Source: an uncultured Clostridia bacterium (lineage in GTDB: Bacteria; Bacillota; Clostridia; Christensenellales; DTU072). From it: a stretch of DNA of 46,732 bases. Position numbers and translations under genes: made by a program. The notes under the pieces are model-generated. The model was not told the DNA's origin. It saw only the letters and a list, made by a program, of their open reading frames with translations, and did not search any database. The stretch lies in NCBI GenBank assembly GCA_944362765.1, contig CALVTP010000008.1, positions 1 through 46,732 of the forward strand, given 5' to 3'. Below are positions 8,971 to 16,243 of this stretch, piece after piece. Each line of letters starts with the position of its first letter. Position 1 is the stretch's first letter.

Positions 8971-9047
8971 TGGTAGCGGCGGTCAGATTCGAACCAACGA
9001 CCTGCCGGGTATGAACCGGCCGCTCTAACCAACTAAGCTACGCCGCC
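8971..9047 (-). tRNA. tRNA-Met (anticodon CAT, elongator type)
   Basis: A 77-nt cloverleaf with encoded CCA. The acceptor GGCGGCG pairs with CGCCGCT and the anticodon loop is TTCATAC. The paired first base and the absence of the three G-C pairs typical of the initiator anticodon stem point to elongator Met. A tRNA-Ile with modified CAT cannot be fully excluded by sequence alone. It is the promoter-proximal gene of the operon. Confidence 0.93.
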
Positions 9048-9083
9048 ACAAGAAATTTCTGTTGCGCTTTTCGGCGCCTATAT

Positions 9084-9112
9084 ATCTTATCAAAGCCCCG
9101 TGGAGATGTCAA
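9084..9112 (-). promoter_or_regulatory. Promoter of the Met-Glu-Val tRNA operon
   Basis: Minus-strand TTGACA (9107-9112), 17-base spacer, TAAGAT (9084-9089), starting about 30 bases before tRNA-Met. This is close to consensus and fits a strong stable-RNA promoter. Confidence 0.85.
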
Positions 9113-9312
9113 CTGTTTTTTCCGACATTGTTTTTAAATTCCGAAAAAGGCAACGGTTTTACAAGCCTTTGCGGTGCGTTTGGATAGTTTAGGCAAGGGC
9201 GAAAGCGGTTATTATTGGGTAGAAAGCTGCAAACACAGCCGATTAACGGATAAGGAAGATACTTTTTCGACGGGCGGTAACGCAGGTATAGGTTCAAAAG
9301 CGGCTGCCGTAA

Positions 9313-9341
9313 TTGACATTTTTTCGTAACACGGGTATAAT
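9313..9341 (+). promoter_or_regulatory. Consensus promoter upstream of the zinc-ribbon protein
   Basis: TTGACA (9313-9318), exactly 17 bases, TATAAT (9336-9341): a perfect consensus promoter. The leader to the ATG at 9449 is about 100 bases. The rest of 9113-9312 shows no gene. Confidence 0.85.
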
Positions 9342-9448
9342 TTAATTGCAGGTTGCGCGAAGAAGCCTGAAGGCGGGCGAGGTGCGGCGGCGTTTCGCCG
9401 TGACGTGACATTGCTTAAATTCCACCTGTAACGAAAAATACGGACGGT

Positions 9449-9967
9449 ATGAACAACATGAATGATACTAACAATGTGAATAATCCGAAAAACATTACCG
9501 AAGAGATGAAAGCAAAGCATAGGCGCAATAAAATTATTCTGAAGATTGTGGCGATTTTGCTGCTTTTGGGCGCACTGGCATTTATCGTAACCGCCATAGT
9601 TTCGTGGGCGACGGAAGGGTTTTTGAAAAACTTCTGGTGCCTTATGGTAGGACTTCCGATGGTAGGCGTCGGGGGGATGTTTGCGATGATGGGTTTCAGA
9701 AAGGAAATCGGAAGCTATATGGTAAACGAGTCGGCGCCTCTCGTCAACCAATACGCAAAAAACGTCGCTCCCGGCATTACCGACATGACGCAAGCCGTAA
9801 AGCAGGGCTGGACGGGAGCGGTTTGCCCCAATTGCGGCTCACCCGTCGGAAGCGATCAGAATTTTTGCAACAAGTGCGGCGCCTCGTTAACGAAACAGTG
9901 CCCCAAATGCGGCAATACGGTATCCCAAGATTCCAATTTCTGCGATAAGTGCGGTACGCAGCTGTAA
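9449..9967 (+). CDS. Membrane protein with two C-terminal zinc ribbons
   Basis: A 172-residue protein. A polar, Asn-rich N-terminus is followed by two membrane helices (about 29-52 and 60-82), a linker, and two treble-clef/zinc-ribbon units with four CxxC pairs: CPNCGSPVG and FCNKCGASL, then CPKCGNTVS and FCDKCGTQL. This is the double-zinc-ribbon plan of many clostridial membrane proteins of unknown role, with the ribbons probably in the cytoplasm. Start choice is uncertain: the ATG at 9449 lacks a clear ribosome site, and an in-frame ATG at 9458 is possible. The gene stands alone behind a consensus promoter. No specific function can be assigned. Confidence 0.85.
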   Translation: MNNMNDTNNVNNPKNITEEMKAKHRRNKIILKIVAILLLLGALAFIVTAIVSWATEGFLKNFWCLMVGLPMVGVGGMFAMMGFRKEIGSYMVNESAPLVNQYAKNVAPGITDMTQAVKQGWTGAVCPNCGSPVGSDQNFCNKCGASLTKQCPKCGNTVSQDSNFCDKCGTQL

Positions 9968-10204
9968 TCCGCCGCGCTTAACAGACGGTGTCAAGCGGCA
10001 TTTAAAAGACGCATTTACTATTTTTAAGGCGGAGAAAAATCCTTTGCTTTTATAATGCGGGCGAGCTGCTTCGTAATCCGGCACGAAGCCCGGTAAAAGC
10101 GCGGAGAGCCGGTCTTTGCGCGGTGGCTGTCGTGCGCTGACTAAGTGACGAACGGTGTTTAATATACCGGCTTAAAAAAGAAAAACCGAAAAGGAGTTCA
10201 GGCT

Positions 10205-10669
10205 ATGCTGAAAACAGGAGACAAAGCCCCCGATTTTACTCTTCCCGACCAATTCGGCGCGGAACGCAGCCTTTCGGAGTTCGCCGAAAGAAAAGTAGTC
10301 CTCTATTTTTATCCGAAGGACAACACTTCCGGCTGCACGACGGAGGCGAAAGAGTTCGCGGCGCTGTATGAACGATTTTCAGAGCTTGGTGCCGTAATTA
10401 TAGGAATCAGCAAGGATTCCGTCAAATCGCATCGGAACTTTGCCGAAAAGTATCGGCTTCCGTTTATTCTTTTATCGGATGAGGAGAAGTCGGTGATAGC
10501 ACTCTATGACGTTTTAAAGGAAAAGAAGATGTACGGAAAGACGGTGACGGGAGTCAGCAGGACGACCTTCGTCATCGACGAAAACGGAGTGATCAAGGAC
10601 ATTTTTTCGAACGTCAAAGCGGCGGGACATGCGGGAGAAGTCTATTGTACGTTGGGAGGTAATAGTTGA
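10205..10669 (+). CDS. bcp: Thiol peroxidase of the Bcp/PrxQ family
   Basis: A thioredoxin-fold peroxiredoxin of 154 residues that reduces hydrogen and organic peroxides in the cytoplasm. It shows the family start GDKAPDFTLPDQ, the active-site stretch YFYPKDNTSGCTTEAKEF with the peroxidatic Cys near residue 48, and the GISKDS motif. Two details are unusual. The usual Pro-Gly-Cys is Ser-Gly-Cys, and the resolving Cys normally five residues on (GCTxEAC) is Lys here. It is therefore a 1-Cys form needing an outside thiol partner. AAGGAG lies eight bases before the ATG. The last residues are shorter than usual. It precedes the TPR gene by 86 bases and may share transcription with it. Confidence 0.9.
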   Translation: MLKTGDKAPDFTLPDQFGAERSLSEFAERKVVLYFYPKDNTSGCTTEAKEFAALYERFSELGAVIIGISKDSVKSHRNFAEKYRLPFILLSDEEKSVIALYDVLKEKKMYGKTVTGVSRTTFVIDENGVIKDIFSNVKAAGHAGEVYCTLGGNS

Positions 10670-10755
10670 CCCGCTCAGTCGCCGGAGAGCGGGACGCGTT
10701 TCGGATTGTCGCCTGCAGGGCGGCAGCAAAGACGCACAGACTATAAAGGACTGTT

Positions 10756-11487
10756 ATGGACATTGATTTTATTTTGCAGGAATACGACGACTTTGTCGGA
10801 ATGCGCGACTACGAACGCGGCGGAGAGTTTTTGGAGCTGGCAGCCGAAGCCGCCGGGCAAGAAGGTGACGCGCATGCCGAACTCATCGTCCTGAATGAGC
10901 TTATCGGTCACTACCGTAAAAACGACGACAAGGAAAAATGCCTCGTCGCGATAGACAAAACGCTTAAAGCAATCGAAGAATACGGCTCCGGGTGCGAACT
11001 TTGCGTCGGAACGGCTTATATTAATATAGGTACCGGATATACAAGATTTGGGAACCCAAAACTTGCTTTGCAATTTTTTGAGAAGGCGGAAGAGATTTAT
11101 TCCGTTCTTTTGAATCCGCGCGATCCCAAGTGGGGCGGGCTCCTGAACAACGCCGCAGCGGCTTATGAAGCCGCAGGCGACTATGCGGAGGCAAAAGAGC
11201 GTTTCGAACGCGCTTTCAGATTGATGAGTGCGCTGGATAAAAACGAGGACGCCGCGGTGTCACTGGTCAACCTTGCGGAGCTTGCCGAGCTGACCGGCAG
11301 CAGCGATATGATAAAAAGCTATCTCGACCGCGCCTATTATTTGTTGGATATTGTGCGTGAAAGGGGCGGTTATTATGCGTTTGTCTGCGAAAAGTGTGCT
11401 CCGGCATTTTTGCATTTCGGTGACGAAAAGAGGGGAGAGAAGCTGCTTCAAAGGGCAGCTGCCATATATGAAGAGAACTCTAAATAG
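10756..11487 (+). CDS. TPR-repeat protein paired with a DUF4037 gene
   Basis: A 243-residue all-helical protein with TPR units. The clearest are AYINIGTGYTRFGNPKLALQFFEKAEEIY (about 100-128) and LLNNAAAAYEAAGDYAEAKERFERAFRLM (about 137-165), with further degenerate units on both sides. There is no signal peptide or membrane helix, so it is a cytoplasmic scaffold. It ends six bases before the DUF4037 gene. This TPR plus DUF4037 pairing is a common clostridial arrangement, from general knowledge, which suggests the two products work together. The partner and process are unknown. Confidence 0.85.
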   Translation: MDIDFILQEYDDFVGMRDYERGGEFLELAAEAAGQEGDAHAELIVLNELIGHYRKNDDKEKCLVAIDKTLKAIEEYGSGCELCVGTAYINIGTGYTRFGNPKLALQFFEKAEEIYSVLLNPRDPKWGGLLNNAAAAYEAAGDYAEAKERFERAFRLMSALDKNEDAAVSLVNLAELAELTGSSDMIKSYLDRAYYLLDIVRERGGYYAFVCEKCAPAFLHFGDEKRGEKLLQRAAAIYEENSK

Positions 11488-11493
11488 CGTCAA

Positions 11494-12414
11494 ATGAAGG
11501 GATTGGAACTTAGCAGGGCATATTTTGAGGAGTACGGCAGGGAACTGCTCGCGCGCTTTGACCCGACCGGCGAAAAGATATCGGCGGGGCTTCTGGGTTA
11601 CGGCTCCGAGTGCCTGGGCTACGATGACGAACTTTCTGCCGACCATGACTTCGAACCACGTTTCTACCTATGGATCGACGAGAGGACGGAGCGCGAAATC
11701 GGCTTTAAATTGATGCGCGCATATAACGCGCTTCCGCATGAATTTATGGGCTACGGGAGGACGGCGCACAGCCTTTACTGTGCCGGTCGCGGCGGAGTGG
11801 TCACAGTCAGGGATTTTTTTGAAACCTTCACGGGTCTGGGACGGCTGCCGGAATCCGACGGAGAGTGGCTGCGCATTCCGGATTACTCCCTGAATGCGGC
11901 GGTGAACGGGCAAATTTTTGTCGACAACTGCAAGGAATTCAGGCTTTTCAGGGATACGCTGAAAGAAGGCATGCCGATAGACGTCAGACGCCAGAAACTT
12001 GCGGCGCGGCTTGCGGTCATGGCGCAATCGGGACAATACAACTACCCCAGGATTCTGCAGCGCGGCGATTTCGGAGCAGCAGCCTTAGCGGCGGCGGAGT
12101 TTGCCGCCAAAGGGCTCGAAGTACTCTTTATTCTCAACAAAGCGTATGCGCCGTACTATAAATGGCTGTTCCGGGCGGCGAGAGAACTACCGGTTTTAGG
12201 CTCTTTGACCGAAGACTTCGAGTACATCGTCAATGCGCCACAATCGGAGGAAAAATCGACGCGCATCGAGAGCGTTTCCGCGGCAATCATCGATGAATTG
12301 AAACGGCAGGGCTATTCCAAAGCGGAAGACAGCTACCTGGAAGCGCACGCCGTCTCCGTCAGACACGCCATCCGCTCCAAGGATCTTATCGGATTGCACT
12401 TGATGGAAGGCTGA
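11494..12414 (+). CDS. DUF4037 protein, nucleotidyltransferase-like
   Basis: A 306-residue protein of the DUF4037 family. The N-terminal part has the pol-beta-type nucleotidyltransferase signature LLGYGSECLGYDDELSADHDF (residues about 33-53), with a G-S followed by D-x-D, the metal ligands of that fold. The rest is helical and carries the family's conserved NYPRIL and AYAPYYKW stretches. It sits six bases behind the TPR gene. The ATG at 11494 has no strong ribosome site, consistent with coupling to the upstream gene. Substrate unknown; a nucleotide-transfer role on a small molecule or RNA is only what the fold suggests. No obvious terminator follows. Confidence 0.85.
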   Translation: MKGLELSRAYFEEYGRELLARFDPTGEKISAGLLGYGSECLGYDDELSADHDFEPRFYLWIDERTEREIGFKLMRAYNALPHEFMGYGRTAHSLYCAGRGGVVTVRDFFETFTGLGRLPESDGEWLRIPDYSLNAAVNGQIFVDNCKEFRLFRDTLKEGMPIDVRRQKLAARLAVMAQSGQYNYPRILQRGDFGAAALAAAEFAAKGLEVLFILNKAYAPYYKWLFRAARELPVLGSLTEDFEYIVNAPQSEEKSTRIESVSAAIIDELKRQGYSKAEDSYLEAHAVSVRHAIRSKDLIGLHLMEG

Positions 12415-12646
12415 CGCCTATACCTGTGAAGTCACCGCAATGAACCGAAATCCGCATATGCCGATTCATCCGCCCTGTCTTTCAAAAAAACGCTTCCGAT
12501 TTTACGGCGAACCGATTCCGGCGGGAAAGGCGACAACCTTGATAGGTAAAATGGTCTTCGGAGCGCGGAGCGGTATTTAAAAAAGCCGATCGAGAAAGCT
12601 TCTTATAAAGCTCGGAGTACAATTTATTAAACCTGATAAAAAATGC

Positions 12647-12675
12647 TTGCAAAGCGGGAAGCAATTTGATATTAT
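12647..12675 (+). promoter_or_regulatory. Promoter of tRNA-Val(GAC)
   Basis: TTGCAA (12647-12652), 17 bases, TATTAT (12670-12675), with TATAAT also present three bases further on. It lies immediately upstream of the tRNA at 12687. The rest of 12415-12646 holds nothing recognisable. Confidence 0.75.
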
Positions 12676-12686
12676 AATAGCACCAC

Positions 12687-12762
12687 GGACGATTAACTCA
12701 GCTGGTAGAGTGTCTTCTTGACGTGGAGAAAGTCAGGGGTTCGAGTCCCTTATCGTCCACCA
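12687..12762 (+). tRNA. tRNA-Val (anticodon GAC)
   Basis: A 76-nt cloverleaf with encoded CCA. The acceptor GGACGAT pairs with ATCGTCC. The anticodon arm is TCTTC-TTGACGT-GGAGA, giving GAC. The T-arm is AGGGG-TTCGAGT-CCCTT. It is a single-gene transcript with its own terminator. Confidence 0.94.
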
Positions 12763-12766
12763 CACG

Positions 12767-12817
12767 AAACCTAAAACGAACCACTTTGAGTGCAAGTCGT
12801 TTTAGGTTTTTTCTTTT
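12767..12817 (+). terminator. Terminator of tRNA-Val(GAC)
   Basis: A 13-bp perfect stem, AAACCTAAAACGA (12767-12779) with TCGTTTTAGGTTT (12797-12809), followed by TTTCTTTTT. It is unrelated to the repeat-borne terminators of the other tRNAs. Confidence 0.88.
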
Positions 12818-13075
12818 TGCCGTTGTGTTTTGGGGCGTGATATTGAGCCATTATGGAGCCGTTGGTGGCGTGGTGAGCGGTGTGTCCGTGCTCTCTTACG
12901 ATTATGTGAAACGGCGGTTTATGCCGCGAAAGCCGCTTGACATGAGGAAGGCGTGCGGTAGGCTGTTCGCCTATGGCAAACAAAAAGCCCCTTGGGGCGT
13001 TTGGTCTTGGCTCTTTGCCTTGATACCGTACGCCGCAGAGGCTCGTGTCAAGCGGAGCGTGGAATAAATAGCCGT
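12818..13075. other. Segment without a supported gene, possible integration scar
   Basis: An open frame runs through this segment on the plus strand, but it begins inside the tRNA, has no ribosome site and shows no family. The stretch may be what is left of an element once integrated at tRNA-Val. No direct repeat of the tRNA 3' end was found further on in this window. Confidence 0.3.
12982..12998 (-). terminator. Possible terminator of the ATP-grasp operon
   Basis: Read on the minus strand: GCCCC, then GGGGC, then TTTTTG. The hairpin is short with a tight loop, but the T-run lies on the operon's side. It is about 270 bases beyond the last ATP-grasp stop. Confidence 0.4.
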
Positions 13076-13087
13076 TAATTTCTATCT

Positions 13088-13228
13088 TTACAGGTAAATT
13101 TCCACCTCAAATTCGTACTTCGCGAGGTTCGCTCTGAACGGCACTTTGAATGAGAGTTTAACGGTTTTGGAGCATAAAGAAAAGCCCCGACGCCCTGAAA
13201 ACGGAACTGATAAACCGTTAAATACGGA
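13088..13228 (-). pseudogene. Possible 3' remnant of an unidentified gene
   Basis: A minus-strand frame between the ATP-grasp operon end and its possible terminator ends with a protein-like run KTVKLSFKVPFRANLAKYEF and EVEIYL before TAA at 13088-13090. It has no start codon or ribosome site of its own and no recognised family. It fits the C-terminal scrap of a gene left by an integration or deletion near tRNA-Val, but could be chance. Confidence 0.25.
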
Positions 13229-13268
13229 TCAAGCTTTTCGATATTATTTTTATAATACGGACGCGGAT

Positions 13269-14078
13269 TCAACCGTTGAGTCTTTTTATAATGTTATCGA
13301 TAAACACACTTGCCGGATCCAAATTTGTATATTTATACAGTATTCTTGTCCCGACGACGTCCTCAATTTCGTTTAATATCCAACGGTTGTCGTCATAAAT
13401 AAAATCTATGCCGACAAAAGTAAAATTTAATTCATGATACAGCAACCGGACGGTTTCTTTCATAGAAGTGGCGGGATCGAACAATTCGGCGTTGCCGCCT
13501 AAGGAAAAGTTGCTTCTGAAATCGTTCGGATTTATTCGCAAGGCAGCTGCCAATATTTTATTTTCCAGGCAATATACCCTGACGTCTTTTCCGACGTCGG
13601 AACACATTTTCTGAATCAGGCAGTTGTCGTTGAATTGACGGAGACGGTATAAGTATTCTTGTTCGTCGTGTATTACGAACACTTCTTTTCCGCCATGGCC
13701 GTTCAAAGATTTTAATATAAACGGGAAGTTTGATCGTACATGCTCCGTGAGTTCGTTTTGCGGCAAACAAGTCGGCATAACCGGAATGCCGAGTTTTTTT
13801 GCCAATTCGTATGTAAACCATTTGTTGTTTGCGTAATAAGAAGTTTTGTAATTATTGAAAACGGGAATCTTATGTTGTTCAAAGAATTTATTGATTGCGG
13901 GAGCCATCACTCTTACTATTGCGAAATCCGGTAAATCCCTGCAATAAAAGGAGCCTGTTTTTTCAACAATTTTTAACTGTAATCCGACACCAAGAAGCGC
14001 GGCTTGCCGTATCAGTTCGTCGGCAAACCAACGATTGCGTTGAAATTCTTCTTTACCGTAGATCAGATAACCCTTCAT
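13269..14078 (-). CDS. RimK-like ATP-grasp ligase, second of a pair, with altered metal motif
   Basis: An ATP-grasp amide-bond-forming ligase of 269 residues. It has a pre-ATP-grasp domain (1-95), then the ATP-binding FPFILKSLNGHGGKEV, IQKMCSDVGKDVRVY, and the C-terminal FVGIDFIYDDNRWILNEIED. Enzymes of this fold join an acyl phosphate to an amine using ATP and Mg. The motif that is normally ExN reads NEIEDVVGTR, so the usual Asn metal ligand is Glu. The ATG at 14078 overlaps the stop of the sister gene (ATGA); a longer reading from 14135 would run into that gene without a ribosome site. Both paralogs share a distinctive DFRSN(I/F)S(N/L)GG stretch. The substrate is unknown. The gene is AT-rich relative to the core genes. 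Confidence 0.85.
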   Translation of the reverse strand: MKGYLIYGKEEFQRNRWFADELIRQAALLGVGLQLKIVEKTGSFYCRDLPDFAIVRVMAPAINKFFEQHKIPVFNNYKTSYYANNKWFTYELAKKLGIPVMPTCLPQNELTEHVRSNFPFILKSLNGHGGKEVFVIHDEQEYLYRLRQFNDNCLIQKMCSDVGKDVRVYCLENKILAAALRINPNDFRSNFSLGGNAELFDPATSMKETVRLLYHELNFTFVGIDFIYDDNRWILNEIEDVVGTRILYKYTNLDPASVFIDNIIKRLNG

Positions 14079-14941
14079 TGTGATTTTTGTTTCACGTATT
14101 CCATGATTGCCAGGCTCATATCTACTCCGGTGCAATCGAAACTGCTTTTAAAATGAGGATTGGAATTTACTTCGCAAATCTCATATTCTCCGTTATCGCC
14201 GAATAAAACGTCGACCCCGGCGAAGTCCAGGCTTAACGCCCGGCAGGCTGAAACCGCGATGGCGTCTATCGTCGGGTCGGTTTCGTAGGGGAGCATGCTT
14301 CCGCCGTTTGATATGTTGGATCGGAAGTCGTGTTCGTTATATCTTAACATTGCGGAAATCACTTTGTCTCCGACCACGTTGACCCGGATATCTTTACCGA
14401 TACTTGTTTTTACGAATTCCTGCATCAAAAATTCTTTGCAGCCCAAAGAATCAATAATCTCATTTGCTTGTTGCAGGTCATGCGCCAGATACACCTGTTG
14501 TCCGAAAGAGCCGCAAGCTTCTTTTATAATCATAGGGCTACCCAGCGTTTGCATGGCGGATTGCACGAAACTTCTGTCAGAATAGTTTATTCCTTCAAAA
14601 GTTTTAGGCGCGATAATCGTTCTGGGCGTTTTAACCTTGCCGTTTAGAGCCAATGCAGTTAATATTTTGTTGTCGCACGCTTCTATGGCTTCAGCGTTGT
14701 TATATACTTTTACACCGGATTCCTCTAAACTTTTCGCCAAATAAGCATCCTTATCCCAAAATAAAACGAAATCCGGCAAATTGAGATCTTTAAACCGTTC
14801 GCCGACAGTACCTGTCAGTTCGCACGTCGTTTTCAAAGCCAGTCTGACATTCAGCTTTTGCGCGGCTTTTTTTAAATAATCGTATATATTATTGAATTTT
14901 TCGGAAACAATGAATCCGTTTACCACCAACCAGCCGAACAT
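14075..14941 (-). CDS. RimK-like ATP-grasp ligase, first of a pair
   Basis: A 288-residue ATP-grasp enzyme of the RimK/LysX kind. It has the N-terminal Rossmann-like domain (1-95, with LPDFVLFWDKD), ATP-binding PMIIKEACGSFGQQVYL (about 152-168), MQEFVKTSIGKDIRVNVVG (about 190-208), DFRSNISNGG, and the canonical metal-binding end YEICEVNSNPHFKSSFDCTG with Glu and Asn ligands. AAGGAGA lies ahead of the ATG, and the stop overlaps the next ATP-grasp gene by 4 bases. It should form an amide between a carboxylate and an amine. The neighbours suggest a small conjugate or peptide as product rather than a ribosomal protein tail, but the substrate cannot be read from sequence. Confidence 0.9.
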   Translation of the reverse strand: MFGWLVVNGFIVSEKFNNIYDYLKKAAQKLNVRLALKTTCELTGTVGERFKDLNLPDFVLFWDKDAYLAKSLEESGVKVYNNAEAIEACDNKILTALALNGKVKTPRTIIAPKTFEGINYSDRSFVQSAMQTLGSPMIIKEACGSFGQQVYLAHDLQQANEIIDSLGCKEFLMQEFVKTSIGKDIRVNVVGDKVISAMLRYNEHDFRSNISNGGSMLPYETDPTIDAIAVSACRALSLDFAGVDVLFGDNGEYEICEVNSNPHFKSSFDCTGVDMSLAIMEYVKQKSQ

Positions 14942-14952
14942 ATATATTCTCC

Positions 14953-16236
14953 TTAGGCGCGCATATTCCGTTTAGAAGACAGATTAAAATATATTACTAT
15001 AGGTATAGCGATAATTGACAGCAACGTAGATGCGAGTGCGGAAAAATCGGAAAACAGGATTGCGGAAAATACGGTCAATATAATGGGGACAACCTGCTCG
15101 TTCAAACTCTTTTTAAAGATAAAAACGGTATCCCGATCGATTTTTACGGCGGATGAAAGGTCGTCGATACCAAGCCTGTTTCGAATATGCGCCGGAATGC
15201 CGACGGACAATTCCATCGGTGAAGGTTTATTGGTTTTCAAAAATGAGTTTTCATTTTCAAAATCCAACACCCGGCAACTGATTTTTTTGTTTTTATACTG
15301 TAATACGACCTTGTCCATTTCGTCGATTCCCAACAAATTCATGTTTGAACGCGTCATTCGTACGATGTCCAATCCTTCGTCGTTTTCAAAAGGACGTTTT
15401 GCCATTAAAGAAATTGTGCTTTTGCCTACGTAAAAATCGCAGATCGCGTTAATTATATTTTTTTTGGGTTCACGAACTGTTTCCAGGACGGGGATAATTT
15501 TCGTGCAAAGCCCTAAATTTTTTTTAATAATTTTTTTACACGATTTTTTTACCTTATGATCCGCATCTTCGGTTTGAGCCCTGCCAGGAGCCCCATATAA
15601 TGAGCTAATTTCATTCATTTCATCCGGAGTTAGTCGCTTTTCCAGGAAACCCCATTGTTCCTCGGTCAAAATGCGGGGCAATTCCAGACCTAAAAACAAG
15701 CGTTGTTTACGGTTCAGCCTGATGGTGCCGGCGCATAAATCAGGATCGATTATGATGTGACCGGTTTTGACGACGATACTTCCTCCGGAAAGCAGATTAT
15801 ATATTTCGTAATGGCTGAAATTTTTTAAATCGATTTCTTTTCCGTTTGCGTCAAATTTGGATACCACTATATTGTTTTCGCGTATGTTTTCTATCCTTTG
15901 CGTCATTATTTGTTGATAAGTGCCGCTATACAGACGGTATAAATTCACGGTTGCGCCGTCTGTCAGATTTAATCGGCGAACGACTTGAGTAGTTGCCAAA
16001 AAAGTATTGTCCCCGACGTCGTGGGCTGTCGTCAGAGTAACATAAATATAATTTCCGGTTTCCGGTTCGACCAGCAACATTTTATCGAATCTGCAAGCAG
16101 AATAAAGTTTTTCGTTGACGCAAATCACATTCAGTCTGTCCGGTACGGAAAAAATTTTTTTTACGTACGTTAATTCATAACTGTCTGTAAGTTGCAATGT
16201 ATCTTTTACGGAATCAAAAGTCGGTTGTTTTTTCAT
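14953..16236 (-). CDS. Membrane-anchored protein with CDC48-N-like double-psi beta-barrel
   Basis: A 427-residue protein with no family I can name. Residues about 1-130 look like a beta-rich domain (KLYSACRF, YIYVTLTTAHDVGDN). About 165-225 hold a helix-rich stretch, beginning GTIRLNRKQRLFLGLELP. About 285-375 resemble the double-psi beta-barrel of CDC48/VAT N-domains and AbrB-like folds: DIVRMTRSNMNLLGIDEMDK then VGIPAHIRNRLGIDDLSSAV, the two half-motifs expected for that fold. Two membrane helices follow (about 382-420), ending in a basic tail, so it is probably anchored with the barrel in the cytoplasm. It is 7 bases downstream of the FGase-like gene and 11 upstream of the first ATP-grasp gene. 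It may hold substrate or enzymes at the membrane (inference). Confidence 0.65.
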   Translation of the reverse strand: MKKQPTFDSVKDTLQLTDSYELTYVKKIFSVPDRLNVICVNEKLYSACRFDKMLLVEPETGNYIYVTLTTAHDVGDNTFLATTQVVRRLNLTDGATVNLYRLYSGTYQQIMTQRIENIRENNIVVSKFDANGKEIDLKNFSHYEIYNLLSGGSIVVKTGHIIIDPDLCAGTIRLNRKQRLFLGLELPRILTEEQWGFLEKRLTPDEMNEISSLYGAPGRAQTEDADHKVKKSCKKIIKKNLGLCTKIIPVLETVREPKKNIINAICDFYVGKSTISLMAKRPFENDEGLDIVRMTRSNMNLLGIDEMDKVVLQYKNKKISCRVLDFENENSFLKTNKPSPMELSVGIPAHIRNRLGIDDLSSAVKIDRDTVFIFKKSLNEQVVPIILTVFSAILFSDFSALASTLLSIIAIPIVIYFNLSSKRNMRA

Positions 16237-16243
16237 ATTCGGT

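Noticed and set aside
9212-9793. 193-codon minus-strand frame
   Set aside because: It is antisense to the zinc-ribbon gene and crosses its consensus promoter; no supporting signals.
12723-13067. 114-codon plus-strand frame after tRNA-Val(GAC)
   Set aside because: It starts inside the tRNA, crosses the terminator, lacks a ribosome site and resembles no protein family.
13075-13272. 65-codon minus-strand frame beginning with TTG at the end of the ATP-grasp gene
   Set aside because: It overlaps the ligase stop but has a weak start, no ribosome site and an unlikely composition; a peptide precursor role is not supported.
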